A DNA stretch of 64,000 bases from Bradyrhizobium sp. AZCC 1693. GTDB taxonomy: Bacteria; Pseudomonadota; Alphaproteobacteria; Rhizobiales; Xanthobacteraceae. Positions 54,033 through 62,675 of this stretch are shown piece after piece. The translations under genes and the position numbers were made by a program. Numbering within the stretch: the first letter of the stretch is position 1; the number at the start of each line of letters is the position of its first letter. The notes beneath the pieces are model-generated. The model was not told where the DNA came from, ran no database searches, and saw only the letters and a program-made list of their open reading frames with translations. Location: the NCBI RefSeq assembly GCF_036924745.1, contig NZ_JAZHSD010000001.1, positions 3,906,001 to 3,970,000 of the forward strand. Direction: 5' to 3'.

Positions 54033-54548
54033 TCACGGCGTTCGCGAAATCTGCACCTCCGTTTCCTTGGTTCCGGCTTTCTGGAAAACGACGGCGCATG
54101 TGAACCTCTCGCCGTCGACGAGCTTCTGCCGCGTCTGCAGCAGCATCACGTGATATCCGTCTCGCTTGAGTTCGACCGTCTTGTTCTCTGGAATCGGAAT
54201 CGACTTGACTTCGCGCATGGCAGGCGCGCCTTCGCCGCGATCGACGGTGTGTTTTTCGGAGAAATTCGCGAACGGACAGCGGACGCGCAGTATCGCGTCG
54301 GCCTCAGTCGCATCGTTTCTGATCGTCATCAGCAGCGGGAGATCGATACCAATCTCGTCGGACGCGGGTACCCGGGCGCTCGTCACCTGAAGTGTGTCGC
54401 CTGCAGCAGCGAAACCGGGCGTCAGCCCAAGACCAGCACCAAGTCCGGCAACAAGTCCGAGCGCGAGAAACCGGGATCTGTCGGGCAGCGGAGCCCACCC
54501 TGCCCGATCAAGAGCACCATCAAGGCTCGATGTCGCTGTGGCGGTCAT
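54033..54548 (-). CDS. Copper chaperone PCu(A)C-like exported protein
   Basis: A 171-residue protein with a membrane/signal segment at residues 26-48 (FLALGLVAGLGAGLGLTPGF). The mature part matches the PCu(A)C/DUF461 fold: MREVKSIPIPENKTVELKRD and GYHVMLLQTRQKLVDGERF, including the His-x-Met of the copper site; the first Met/His ligands (MTIRND, EKHTVD) are less exact. Such proteins deliver copper to oxidases. It lies 121 bp upstream of the PQQ dehydrogenase gene on the same strand and might support the respiratory end of that pathway. ATG 54548 has no strong ribosome site. Confidence 0.75.
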   Translation of the reverse strand: MTATATSSLDGALDRAGWAPLPDRSRFLALGLVAGLGAGLGLTPGFAAAGDTLQVTSARVPASDEIGIDLPLLMTIRNDATEADAILRVRCPFANFSEKHTVDRGEGAPAMREVKSIPIPENKTVELKRDGYHVMLLQTRQKLVDGERFTCAVVFQKAGTKETEVQISRTP

Positions 54549-54781
54549 CGGCTATCGCCGCGGCCGTCAGAGATTTACAGGCGTGGGACGCCCAAACGAC
54601 CATGTCGTCGGAATCATCGGCGGCCATCCTCCCACTATCGATTTTCTTCTTGTCTTTTTAGTTGCGCCCCAAGGAGAACCAGATCATCCCAAATTGAGGC
54701 GACGGTAGGGCCGGTGTTTGGAAAATGATTCCAACAGCAACTGGTCCACCGTATTCCATACCAATCGATATCCTGCACGGA

Positions 54782-54806
54782 ACACCGGCGCTGCATGCGC
54801 CGGTGT
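54782..54806. terminator. Perfect ten-base-pair stem-loop, terminator-like
   Basis: ACACCGGCGC and GCGCCGGTGT pair perfectly around TGCAT. It lies 13 bases after the stop of the DUF7662-like gene on the minus strand. There is no T-run, so it may work with Rho or as an RNA stabiliser. Confidence 0.55.
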
Positions 54807-54819
54807 GAGCGGCACGCGC

Positions 54820-55077
54820 TCACCGCCGCACCGGCATCTTCTTGAACTTCACGCTCTTGCCGTCCGCCTGCCGCGTCGCGATGTAGCCGGCCTCGAGACA
54901 GGCCTCGCGCTGCGGCATCTTCTCCTGCGGGCTGCGCAGCGTCTCCCACCATGATGCGCGGTGCGCGGCGCGCGGCAGGGCTGCATCGATGATCTCCTCG
55001 ATCTGTTCGAAGCTCAGCACGAATTCGGCGCGCTTCTGCGCCCTCAGATAGTCCCGCAACGGATCGTAAACGTGCAC
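54820..55077 (-). CDS. DUF7662-like small protein
   Basis: An 85-residue protein: VHVYDPLRDYLRAQKRAEFV, LSFEQIEEIIDAALPRAAHR and ASWWETLRSPQE, then a basic end. This is a widespread small domain (YDPLxxYL, LSFxQIEEIIxxxLPxSA, WW) of unknown function, sometimes next to restriction or DNA-related genes. I chose GTG at 55075-55077, with TGAGGG six bases upstream; the longer TTG start is less likely. Neighbours give no clue to its role. Confidence 0.7.
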   Translation of the reverse strand: MHVYDPLRDYLRAQKRAEFVLSFEQIEEIIDAALPRAAHRASWWETLRSPQEKMPQREACLEAGYIATRQADGKSVKFKKMPVRR

Positions 55078-55300
55078 GCGTGCCCTCAATGGTGATTTGC
55101 ATAAAACCGTCGGCGCCGGCAACCAGGCGTTAACTCTCTATCATATCGCCGTCGCCGCCTGAGGCCGCAACCATTTATCCGGCGCATACCGGAAGGTCTG
55201 GAGCGGATGATGCTGTTCGGACGGCAAAGCGACTTGGCCAGGAAAGATTCCGGTCAGAAAGGGCTGGTTCGGGAAAGACTCCGGCCGCCGGCCCTGGCGA

Positions 55301-55627
55301 TTGTCCGGGAAGCTGTTGATCGCGTCGTCGATCGCGACCGTGATCGGCTTCTCCACGATTTGCGCCAGCGTCATGCTCGACATGCGCCGCGGCGAGGAAG
55401 CGCTCGCACGCCAGACTCTGGAAAATCTCGCAACCGGCATCGATGCCGATACCGGCCGGAAGATCGAACTCTATGACCTCGCGCTGCGCAACGTCGCCAG
55501 CAATCTGGTGATACCGGAGATCAACGGCGTCAGTATAGAAATCCAGCACCTGATCCTGTTCGATCATGCCGCCACCGCCAAGCGTCTCGAAGTTCGCTCA
55601 TCCGGATCTACGAAGTCTACTCGATGA
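55301..55627 (+). pseudogene. N-terminal fragment of a sensor diguanylate cyclase
   Basis: The frame KLLIASSIATVIGFSTICAS followed by VMLDMRRGEEALARQTLENL and ATGIDADTGRKIELYDLALR is the start of membrane-anchored GGDEF sensor proteins common in Bradyrhizobium, with one helix and the beginning of a periplasmic PDC/Cache domain. After FDHAATAKR it runs into unrelated text and stops at 55625-55627. The rest of the sensor and the GGDEF domain are missing. It is a remnant of a larger gene. Confidence 0.65.
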
Positions 55628-55663
55628 TAGATGGTGGGCGGCGCAAGCGCGCCTTTGCCTACC

Positions 55664-56209
55664 CTACGAAGCTGTCCGCTTCGCCGCGACGATGCCCCAC
55701 GCGGCGATCGCCGCCATCAACAGCGAGATCAGCACATTGTAGCCGGCGAGCGAGAGGCCGAGGAAGCGCCACTGCACCTCGTCGCAGCGGATCACCTTGA
55801 CGGTGTCGAGGCGCTGCAGCAGCGTGCCGGCGCTGCCGAGATCGGCGACCGGCCCGGAGCAATCGGTCGGGCCCTGCCAGAATTGCCACTCGACGCCCGC
55901 GTGATAGGCGCCAAGCCCGGCATTGGCGAGCGCGGCGAGCGCGAGGATGGCAAGGCCGGCCAGCAGGACCGGGCGTGGCGCCCCGCGGGAAGCGGCGAAG
56001 GCGACGACGAGGCCGAGCGGGAGAGCCAGATAATAGGCGTAGCGCTGTTCGAGGCAGAGCGGACAGGGCCGGATGTCCAGCACGAGCTGGAAGAACCAGG
56101 CGCCCGCCAGCGTAACCGCCGCGATGAACGCAATCGCCAGCGCTGCGACCAGCGCGGGATCGGCGGAAAGGCGCGCAGGCGACCAATGGGCGGCGGCGTT
56201 GAGCGTCAC
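55664..56209 (-). CDS. dsbB: Disulphide bond formation protein DsbB
   Basis: A 181-residue inner-membrane protein with four helices. The first redox pair is in IRPCPLCLEQRYAYY (Cys-Pro-Leu-Cys), the second pair is in GPTDCSG and VIRCDEVQ. It reoxidises DsbA with ubiquinone. The start is GTG at 56207-56209 preceded by GGAGGACGACC. It ends close to the diguanylate cyclase fragment and is divergent from the tRNA-Leu gene. Confidence 0.92.
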   Translation of the reverse strand: MTLNAAAHWSPARLSADPALVAALAIAFIAAVTLAGAWFFQLVLDIRPCPLCLEQRYAYYLALPLGLVVAFAASRGAPRPVLLAGLAILALAALANAGLGAYHAGVEWQFWQGPTDCSGPVADLGSAGTLLQRLDTVKVIRCDEVQWRFLGLSLAGYNVLISLLMAAIAAWGIVAAKRTAS

Positions 56210-56381
56210 GGTCGTCCTCCCGGAGCATCACGATGCTCAAAACCAGACCATAGCGTCCTATCCCGACGCCACTAAACTGTCGAGGCAGGCCACAATCACA
56301 TCCGCGCGGGTTGACCCGCGCAGGCCGCCCGCTATATTCCCGCCCGCTTCGCCGCACCGGCCCTCCGGCCCGCGACCGAAG

Positions 56382-56466
56382 GCCCCTGTGGCGGAACTGG
56401 TAGACGCGCTCGACTCAAAATCGAGTTCCGCAAGGAGTGCTGGTTCGATTCCGGCCAGGGGCACCA
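56382..56466 (+). tRNA. tRNA-Leu (anticodon CAA)
   Basis: An 85-nt class II tRNA with encoded CCA. The acceptor stem is GCCCCTG (56382-56388) with CAGGGGC (56456-56462), discriminator A, then CCA. The anticodon stem CTCGA/TCGAG holds the loop CTCAAAA, giving anticodon CAA, which reads UUG. The variable arm TTCCGCAAGGAGT is long, as in tRNA-Leu, and the T-loop TTCGATT is normal. Confidence 0.95.
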
Positions 56467-56558
56467 CGCTCGTATTCATCCATCCATGGTTGTATCTCGA
56501 GCGGGCATGCAGCGTCATGGCAAAATGTTGCGTGCCGCATCTGCCCTGGCTCAGCCGT

Positions 56559-56750
56559 TTAGCGAGACGCTCCCTCTCCGCCAATCGCGCGGTCCAGGGC
56601 GTCGATCAGCACCTGAATCTCGATGAACTTGTTGCGGGCCCGTTCGGCCTTGTCACGGTCAAACGGCGCGGCCAGCACTTTCGCATGTGTGTCCCTATCC
56701 TCGATCATGCGTTCACGGGCTTTCTTCAGCGTTTCAAGTCGCTCGCTCAT
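56559..56750 (-). CDS. Small coiled-coil protein of unknown function
   Basis: A 63-residue charged helical protein: MSERLETLKKARERMIEDRD, KAERARNKFIEIQVLIDALD and a short basic end. The regular heptads suggest a coiled-coil dimer. I do not recognise a family. It is on the strand opposite to its neighbours, between tRNA-Leu and a kelch fragment, and has only a weak ribosome site (GAAAGAAA), so expression is uncertain. Confidence 0.55.
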   Translation of the reverse strand: MSERLETLKKARERMIEDRDTHAKVLAAPFDRDKAERARNKFIEIQVLIDALDRAIGGEGASR

Positions 56751-56801
56751 TTTGGTTTCTTTCAAGAGAGGAATCGGCGCCACGCTGTCAGCGCGAACCC
56801 C

Positions 56802-57299
56802 ATGCGTACACCGATCCAGCTGCTGGCACCATCGATCAATGGCGCGGCGTCGCGGCTGCACGATCAACCCAGCGGCGCCGCCGCAGCCGTCGCCCATAAC
56901 GGCATGATCCATATCATTGGCGGCCTCTTCAACACGTTTGAGTACAACACCGATCTTCACCACGTTTACCTGCCGTCGCTCGACACATGGAAGGAGCGCG
57001 CGCCGCTGCCCACGGCGCGTTCCGGCCACGGTCTCGTCGTCTACCGCGACCGCTTCTTCGCAATGGGCGGCGAATACGGCGTGCAGGATAGAGGTCAGAT
57101 TTCGCAAGCCGCCGTATTCGGGCAGATGGAGAGTTACGATCCGCAGACGAACACCTTGTCTCATGCGCCGATGACGACGCCGAGGCACGCGGTGGGCGCC
57201 ACGACCATTGACGATGCCATCTATGTTGCGGGCGGAGGAGCCGTGACCGGCGGCTCGGTCCAATCGTCCGTGCACGAAGCTTTTACGCTGGCCGCTTGA
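56802..57299 (+). pseudogene. Kelch-repeat protein, 5'-truncated
   Basis: 165 codons with about three kelch motifs: AAAVAHNGMIHIIGGLFNTF, LVVYRDRFFAMGGEYG with MESYDPQTNTLSHA, and AVGATTIDDAIYVAGGG. The double-Gly blade ends and the spaced Tyr/Trp are typical. Normal bacterial kelch proteins have six or seven blades and a signal peptide; here the first half is missing and no ribosome site stands before ATG 56802, so this is probably the surviving 3' part of a broken gene. It could alternatively be a short, stand-alone piece. Confidence 0.6.
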
Positions 57300-57504
57300 C
57301 CACGTCCGCCACCGCCATTGTCAATTCAGTATTGCAAAGCCGCGTTGTGCTGCGTTGTGACACTGCATTGAACTCTGCACGCGGGAACCTTCAACCCGTT
57401 CGGTAATACTACGGGTCAGAAAACACGGCTCTGCCGCAGTTCATCCGCGAAATGTCCACATCCCGCTTCTATCCGACCGGCCTTCTCACCATGGATGGAA
57501 GTTG

Positions 57505-58545
57505 ATGCGATATCTTTTCGCCGCCGTGATTGCTGTGCTTGTGGTTACGGTGGATTTTGAACGTTCCGACGTCCGGTCAGTGTGGACGGAACCCTCCTTC
57601 GTCGTTGCCCAAGCGCAATCGGAACCCGCCACGACATCGAACAACCAAACTGGAACCGTGGCCGCGTCGGCTGAGTATTCGCAAGCGTTGGACGCGACGA
57701 ATATTGTCGGCGCGCCATACGAGGCCGCAACGGCAACCGATGCCGCAGCTCATGCAGCAGCCTCGTTCCATGACGAGTCCGCGTCACCGAATCCGGTCTG
57801 CGAAGCGGTCAAGACTGCGGCCGAGGAGAACGATATCCCGATCGGATTTCTCGCGCGCCTGCTGTGGCAGGAAAGCAGGTTTCGTGCCGGAGAGGTCAGC
57901 TCGGCAGGCGCGCAGGGCATCGCGCAATTCATGCCGCAAACGGCGGTCGAAATGGGATTGAGAAATCCGTTCGACCCGCTGCAGGCGATCCCTGCGTCGG
58001 CCAAATTTCTTCGCAAGCTTCACGATCAGTTCGGAAATCTCGGGCTTGCGGCGGCCGCCTACAATGCCGGCGGGGGCAGGATTCAGAAGTGGCTCTCACG
58101 CCGCAGCACGCTCCCTAAGGAAACGCGCGCTTACGTCAAGATCATCACCGGCCACAAGGCAGAAGCGTGGACCGACGAAGAGAATACCGTCTACATGCCG
58201 ACCGACCTGCCGCAGAAAGCGCCATGCGAAGGCGTCGGCGGCCTGTCGCGGCAAGACCAGATCGCCGCTGTCAATGTCGACCTGACGCCTTCCGCCAGCG
58301 CGCTGTTGCGCAAGGCGGAGGCTGACGAAGCCGAGGACAAGAAGAACGCAGCTGCCAGGAAACTGCGCGTGGCCGCAAGTTCGATGGCTGCACGTGGCGG
58401 CGTGGCATCCCGAAGGACAAATGCCCACGCTGTGCTGCTGGCTAGAAAGGGATCGGCGCGCAAGCCGGGGAAACAGGCCGTCACGCGTCTCGCGTCAGCT
58501 TCTTCGGGCCGCACGAAGTTATCGAGGGCGGCACGGGAATTGTAG
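57505..58545 (+). CDS. Lytic transglycosylase, SLT domain
   Basis: A 346-residue exported protein with a signal/anchor helix (MRYLFAAVIAVLVVTVDFER). Residues 95-215 are the SLT catalytic domain: NDIPIGFLARLLWQESRFRA with the catalytic Glu in QESRF, then AGAQGIAQFMPQTAVEMGLR and LGLAAAAYNAGGGRIQKWLS. The last 100 residues are Ala/Lys-rich and probably disordered or wall-binding. It cleaves peptidoglycan to anhydromuropeptides, for turnover or to admit envelope machines. ATG 57505 with GGAAG upstream is preferred to TTG 57502. No secretion system genes are adjacent. Confidence 0.9.
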   Translation: MRYLFAAVIAVLVVTVDFERSDVRSVWTEPSFVVAQAQSEPATTSNNQTGTVAASAEYSQALDATNIVGAPYEAATATDAAAHAAASFHDESASPNPVCEAVKTAAEENDIPIGFLARLLWQESRFRAGEVSSAGAQGIAQFMPQTAVEMGLRNPFDPLQAIPASAKFLRKLHDQFGNLGLAAAAYNAGGGRIQKWLSRRSTLPKETRAYVKIITGHKAEAWTDEENTVYMPTDLPQKAPCEGVGGLSRQDQIAAVNVDLTPSASALLRKAEADEAEDKKNAAARKLRVAASSMAARGGVASRRTNAHAVLLARKGSARKPGKQAVTRLASASSGRTKLSRAAREL

Positions 58546-58634
58546 TGGCCGATCTGTCGCCAAACGAAAGAAGTCCGCGGCGACGCGGGCTTCCTTGTCT
58601 CGGAGCTTCGCCCGCCACATCCGAAACCCTGGCC

Positions 58635-60425
58635 TCACGCCTCCCGGTACCAGCTCGCGAGCTGCCACAGATCGTTGTCCCAGCCCGAGATATGCGCGGT
58701 CAGCTTGGCGCCGAGCGCCGCCACCCGGGTGCGGGAGATGATGGGCTGGATGTAATTGTCCGACACGACGAGGTCGTTGAGCCTGATGAACAGCGCCGCG
58801 CGCTTCACCGCGTCGAGCTCCTGTTCGACCTGCTTGTAGATCTCGTCGTATTCCTTGCTTTGCCAGCGCGAGACATTGCGCCCCTGCCACTTGTTTTCCT
58901 TGTTCGCCACCTGCCACGACACATACTGGTTCATGAAGAACTGCGGATCGGCCTGCGGCATGGTGGTGTTGTACATCTGCGCGTCGCAATAGAAATGCGG
59001 GTAGGTGTCGGGATTGCCGGTGTCGGAAGAGAAGAACACCGATCCCACCACCGACTTCAGTTCGACGTCGATGCCCGCTTTCTGGCACGCCTGCTTGACG
59101 ATGGACTGGGTCTTCTGCCGGGGCGCATTGATCGAGGTCTGGAATACGAACTTCAGCGGCTTGCCGTCCCTGGCGCGAATGCCGTCGCCGCCCTTTTTCC
59201 AGCCCGCGGCTTCGAGGATCTGGTTGGCCTTCTCGATGTTGAATTCGAATTTGGTGTTCTTCGACCGGAAGCGCGGCGGGTTGTTGAGGAAGTTCGCGGT
59301 GGCCAGCGCCGTGCGACCATAGATGAATTTCTCGATCGAGGCGCGATCGATCAGGAGATTGATGGCCTGGCGCACGGCCGGATCGCTGAACAGCGGATGT
59401 TTGGTCTTGATGCTGGCGCGCTCGCCATCGACTTCGACCGCAGGATCGGTCGAGTTGAGCTGCATGAATTCGACATTGCCTGACGGCGTGATGTTGATCC
59501 TGCCCTTTCCGAGGGCTTCCATCTTCAGCAGGATCTCGTCTTCGACCTGCATGTTCCAGGCATAGTCATATTCGCCGGTCTGCAGCACCGCGCGCGCCGC
59601 CGACACCGCGTCGCCGCCGCCCTTGACCTCCACCTCGTCGAAATGCGGCCGGTTGGCGACGTGGTAATTGGGATTGATTTTTGCGCGAAGCATGTCGCCC
59701 GGCTTGAAATCCACGAACAGATAAGGGCCGGTGCCGACCGGCTTCAGGTTGTTCGGCGCCTCGCGCGACCTGGCGCCGACGTAATCCTTGAACAAGTGTT
59801 TTGGGATGATCATGCCGTAGGCGCTAACAAAGGCATCGGCCCAGAATGGCGTCGGCTTGGCAAAAACGATGCGGACGGTGAAGTCGTCGATCTTCTCGAC
59901 CGTGATGTCCTTGTAGCTGCCGATCGAGACCGACGCGGTCTCCGGCGTTTTGGCATATTCCCAATTGAAGACGACATCGTCTGCCGTGAACGGCATGCCG
60001 TCATGCCATTTGACGCCGCGTTTCAGCTTCCAGATCACCGAGCGGCCGTCCTCGGCCAGCCCGTCATTCTCCTTGCTCGGAATTTCGGCCGCGAGGATCG
60101 GAACCAGGTTGCCGTCATTGTCCCATCCCGCCAGCGGCTCGTAAAATATCCGGGAGCCTTCCTGGTCCTTGGTGCCGACGGCGAAATGCGGATTGAGCAG
60201 GGTCACGGCCTGCCAATACATCAGCTTCAGCACGCCGCCGCCGCCGGCCTTGGCCGGCTTGTAGGGAAGCGGGGTCGCAGCCATCGCCACCCCGGACTGG
60301 CTCAGCATCATCCCGGCGATCGGCGCCGAAAGGCCCGCGGCGATCATTCGCTGGACAAAGGCCCGCCGCGACAGCCGGCCGGTCTTGACGTCTGCAATCA
60401 GGTCTCGAAGTTCCCGCTCTTTCAT
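58635..60425 (-). CDS. Peptide/oligopeptide ABC transporter substrate-binding protein, Tat signal
   Basis: A 596-residue periplasmic binding protein of the SBP_bac_5 (DppA/OppA) family. The N-terminus has a twin-arginine signal, LSRRAFVQRMIAAGLSAPIA. The mature protein shows GVLKLMYWQAVTLLNPHFAV, YEPLAGWDNDGNLVPILAAE, WKLKRGVKWHDGMPFTADDV, typical of cluster C binding proteins, and FSDPAVRQAINLLIDRASIE. It should bind peptides or other large solutes for an ABC importer, but no permease or ATPase genes flank it: the downstream neighbour is convergent and a small secreted-protein gene lies upstream. The partner transporter must be elsewhere. Confidence 0.92.
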   Translation of the reverse strand: MKERELRDLIADVKTGRLSRRAFVQRMIAAGLSAPIAGMMLSQSGVAMAATPLPYKPAKAGGGGVLKLMYWQAVTLLNPHFAVGTKDQEGSRIFYEPLAGWDNDGNLVPILAAEIPSKENDGLAEDGRSVIWKLKRGVKWHDGMPFTADDVVFNWEYAKTPETASVSIGSYKDITVEKIDDFTVRIVFAKPTPFWADAFVSAYGMIIPKHLFKDYVGARSREAPNNLKPVGTGPYLFVDFKPGDMLRAKINPNYHVANRPHFDEVEVKGGGDAVSAARAVLQTGEYDYAWNMQVEDEILLKMEALGKGRINITPSGNVEFMQLNSTDPAVEVDGERASIKTKHPLFSDPAVRQAINLLIDRASIEKFIYGRTALATANFLNNPPRFRSKNTKFEFNIEKANQILEAAGWKKGGDGIRARDGKPLKFVFQTSINAPRQKTQSIVKQACQKAGIDVELKSVVGSVFFSSDTGNPDTYPHFYCDAQMYNTTMPQADPQFFMNQYVSWQVANKENKWQGRNVSRWQSKEYDEIYKQVEQELDAVKRAALFIRLNDLVVSDNYIQPIISRTRVAALGAKLTAHISGWDNDLWQLASWYREA

Positions 60426-60588
60426 GGGGCCGGCTCCTTAACTGTGCTGAATGTCTCGTCGCGCTCGATGCCGGAAATGGATCAGTTCGGCGCGAACCTG
60501 TCAAAGCAGGATCCGGGCCATCCCGTCATGCCGGGTCAAACCGAGACAAGGTGTCGCGGCGTCAGCCGGCGATGGGGAGCACGCCCAC

Positions 60589-60614
60589 AAAAAAGCCCGC
60601 GTAGCTCGCGGGCT
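60589..60614 (-). terminator. Rho-independent terminator of the His/Tyr-rich protein gene
   Basis: On the minus strand AGCCCGCGAG-CTA-CGCGGGCT (approximately) forms a nine-base-pair stem followed by TTTTTT. It lies 20 bases after the stop of the gene at 60635-60970. Confidence 0.88.
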
Positions 60615-60634
60615 TCTCTGTCTCATCAGCGTCC

Positions 60635-60970
60635 TTACCAGCCGCGATAGCCGCCGCTGCCGAAGCTGAAGGTGACGCCGGGGCCACCGCCATAGTAGCG
60701 GGGACCGTAATAGCCGTACGGGCGCGGGGCATAGTAGTTGTAGCTCCCGTAGTACGGCCGGTAATGACGGTGGCGCCAGTGGTGATGGTGATAGCCATGC
60801 CAATGGCGATGGCGGTATTGCGCGCTGATGTCGGTCGGGGATTGCGTAGCAATCCGGGATTGCGCGGCATCCGTCGAAGATTTCGACTTCACCGCATTGT
60901 CGGCGGCGTAGGCGGAGCCCCCCATCAACGCGGCGGCACCAACGGCGAACACGATAGCTAGCTTCTTCAT
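60635..60970 (-). CDS. Secreted His/Tyr/Gly-rich protein
   Basis: A 111-residue protein with a Sec signal (MKKLAIVFAVGAAALMGGSA, cleaved near YAAD). The second half is dominated by His, Tyr, Arg and Gly: QYRHRHWHGYHHHHWRHRHY, then PYGYYGPRYYGGGPGVTFSF. Such proteins are common and abundant in Bradyrhizobium; metal binding by the His cluster is plausible but not shown. ATG 60968-60970 is seven bases after GGAG; an ATG three bases upstream is an alternative. A good terminator follows. Confidence 0.85.
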   Translation of the reverse strand: MKKLAIVFAVGAAALMGGSAYAADNAVKSKSSTDAAQSRIATQSPTDISAQYRHRHWHGYHHHHWRHRHYRPYYGSYNYYAPRPYGYYGPRYYGGGPGVTFSFGSGGYRGW

Positions 60971-60973
60971 CAT

Positions 60974-61329
60974 CGAACTCCAGTAGAACGTGTGAAGGCT
61001 AACCGGCCCGCGCGCGTGACGTTCCGGCGTGCGACATAAAGACCGCGATCGCCGCTTGAACGAATGTTCATGAAACTGAACGGGTTCGATCCAGCACGCA
61101 CCCTGTTGATTGACAAACTCTTGGACGCAGATGTTCTGAACAATTGACCATCGCGAAGCTCGCGTTGGTTTCGGCGGCATATCAAGCCCACGAAACCTCC
61201 GGTTTCCACTTCCAGTTTCCAGCTTGCAATTACACCCGTTCCGGTTCAGACTTGTACTTCATTTTTAGAAGCAACCATTAATTGCCAGCGACTCCAGCGG
61301 TGCCGCTTACCAGCCGGCCGGAGGATATT
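60974..61329. other. Intergenic region before the putative defence operon
   Basis: About 355 bp without a gene. It separates the divergent His/Tyr-rich protein gene and the TPR-S gene, so it should carry both promoters. TGAACGAATGTTCA near 61058 is an inverted repeat (TGAAC, four bases, GTTCA) that could be a regulator site; the alphaproteobacterial LexA box is a direct GTTC repeat and does not match. Confidence 0.45.
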
Positions 61330-62640
61330 ATGGGCAGTTGTTTTGTCATTATGGGCTTCGGCGAGAAGACCGACTTCCAGTCGAACCCGCAGCGTGTTCT
61401 GAACCTGAACAGAACCTACGAAGACATCATCAAACCGGTCGTGGAAGAGGCCGGCCATATCTGTGTTCGCGCGGACGAGATCATCCATTCCACCGTTATC
61501 GACAAGCCGATGTACGACAATCTGCTTTCGGCGGATCTGGTCATTGCGGACCTGTCCACCGCGAACGTCAACGCGGTGTATGAGCTCGGCGTTCGTCACG
61601 CGCTGCGGCCACAACGGACAATCGTGCTGGCGGAGAACAATTTCAGCTTCCCGTTCGATCTCAATCATCTCAGCATCCTGAAATACGAACACCTCGGAAA
61701 GGAGATCGGGTTCAAGGAGGTGATGCGCGTCAGGCAGGAACTGACAAAAAAGATCACGGCGCTGATGGACAGTCCCGAGCCCGACAGCCCGGTCTTCCTG
61801 TTCATCCCCTCGCTTCAGCCTGCCAGCCTTCCCAAGGCGCCGGCGATCGCAGCCGCGGCGCCGCCCGCGCCTTCCTCTGCGCCGATGGACCAGGAGCAGA
61901 AGAGCTTCGCCGAACTGCTCGCAAGCTTTCGCGCCGCGAGAGACCAAGTCAAGGCGGCCGAAGACTGGGCTCTGCCGTTGGCCCTCCTGAAGCGCCTGAA
62001 GGCGATGCAGCCTGACGACCCCTACATCCTGCAGCAGTTGGCGCTCGCAACCTACAAATTCCAACAACCGGACAAGAAGGCATCGCTGATCAATGCAAAG
62101 AACATCCTGAGCGCGCTCGTGCCGCAAACGTCGAGCGATGCCGAGACGGTCGGGCTGTGGGGCGCCATCCACAAACGGCTATGGGACGCGACCGAAGATC
62201 GGGAACATCTCGATGAAGCGGTGCGGGCCTATTCGAGAGGCTACTACATCAGGACAGACTATTATAACGGCATCAACTACGCATTCGTGCTCGACGTTCG
62301 CGCGTCCCGTAGCGAGGGTGATGAGGCTTTGGTGGATCGGCTTCTCGCGCGACGGGTCCGTAAGGACGTCCTGAAGATTTGCGATCGTCTGTTGCAAGCT
62401 ACATCCGTTGCTGCTGAACCGGGGCTGAAGCACTTCGGTCCCGGCCCCGGCGGCGACGAACCGTTCTGGATCGGAGCAACGAAGGTTGAGGCTTTATTCG
62501 GATTAGGCCGCAGGGATGAGGCGGACCTTCTCAAAGTCCAGATTTTTGCCAAGGAACGCGAGCGGCTTGGCACGGCGAGTTGGAATGAGGCCAGCCTGAA
62601 CGACCAGTTGAAGAAACTGGGCGAGCTATTGCCGCCCTAA
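61330..62640 (+). CDS. Deoxyribosyltransferase/TIR-like domain fused to TPR-S (TRAFs-binding) domain
   Basis: A 436-residue protein. Residues 1-140 form a Rossmann-like domain related to nucleoside 2-deoxyribosyltransferases and TIR-like enzymes: MGSCFVIMGFGEKTDFQ, DIIKPVVEEAGHICVRADEI, ADLVIADLSTANVNAVYELG and VRHAL, in which the Glu of YELG sits where the catalytic Glu is found. A Pro/Ala linker spans 155-185. Residues 190-436 match the TPR-S/TRAFs-binding domain: GAIHKRLWDATEDREHLDEA, VRAYSRGYYIRTDYYNGINY. Such fusions occur in predicted nucleotide-dependent conflict systems. GGAGG precedes ATG 61330. The patatin gene follows after 35 bp. Activity on NAD or nucleosides is inferred. Confidence 0.82.
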   Translation: MGSCFVIMGFGEKTDFQSNPQRVLNLNRTYEDIIKPVVEEAGHICVRADEIIHSTVIDKPMYDNLLSADLVIADLSTANVNAVYELGVRHALRPQRTIVLAENNFSFPFDLNHLSILKYEHLGKEIGFKEVMRVRQELTKKITALMDSPEPDSPVFLFIPSLQPASLPKAPAIAAAAPPAPSSAPMDQEQKSFAELLASFRAARDQVKAAEDWALPLALLKRLKAMQPDDPYILQQLALATYKFQQPDKKASLINAKNILSALVPQTSSDAETVGLWGAIHKRLWDATEDREHLDEAVRAYSRGYYIRTDYYNGINYAFVLDVRASRSEGDEALVDRLLARRVRKDVLKICDRLLQATSVAAEPGLKHFGPGPGGDEPFWIGATKVEALFGLGRRDEADLLKVQIFAKERERLGTASWNEASLNDQLKKLGELLPP

Positions 62641-62675
62641 CGGGCTCGAAACACGACAGCAATCGGATCGACAAA

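Noticed and set aside
56382..57299. An attachment site at tRNA-Leu
   Set aside because: No repeat of the tRNA 3' end and no integrase gene occur in the window.
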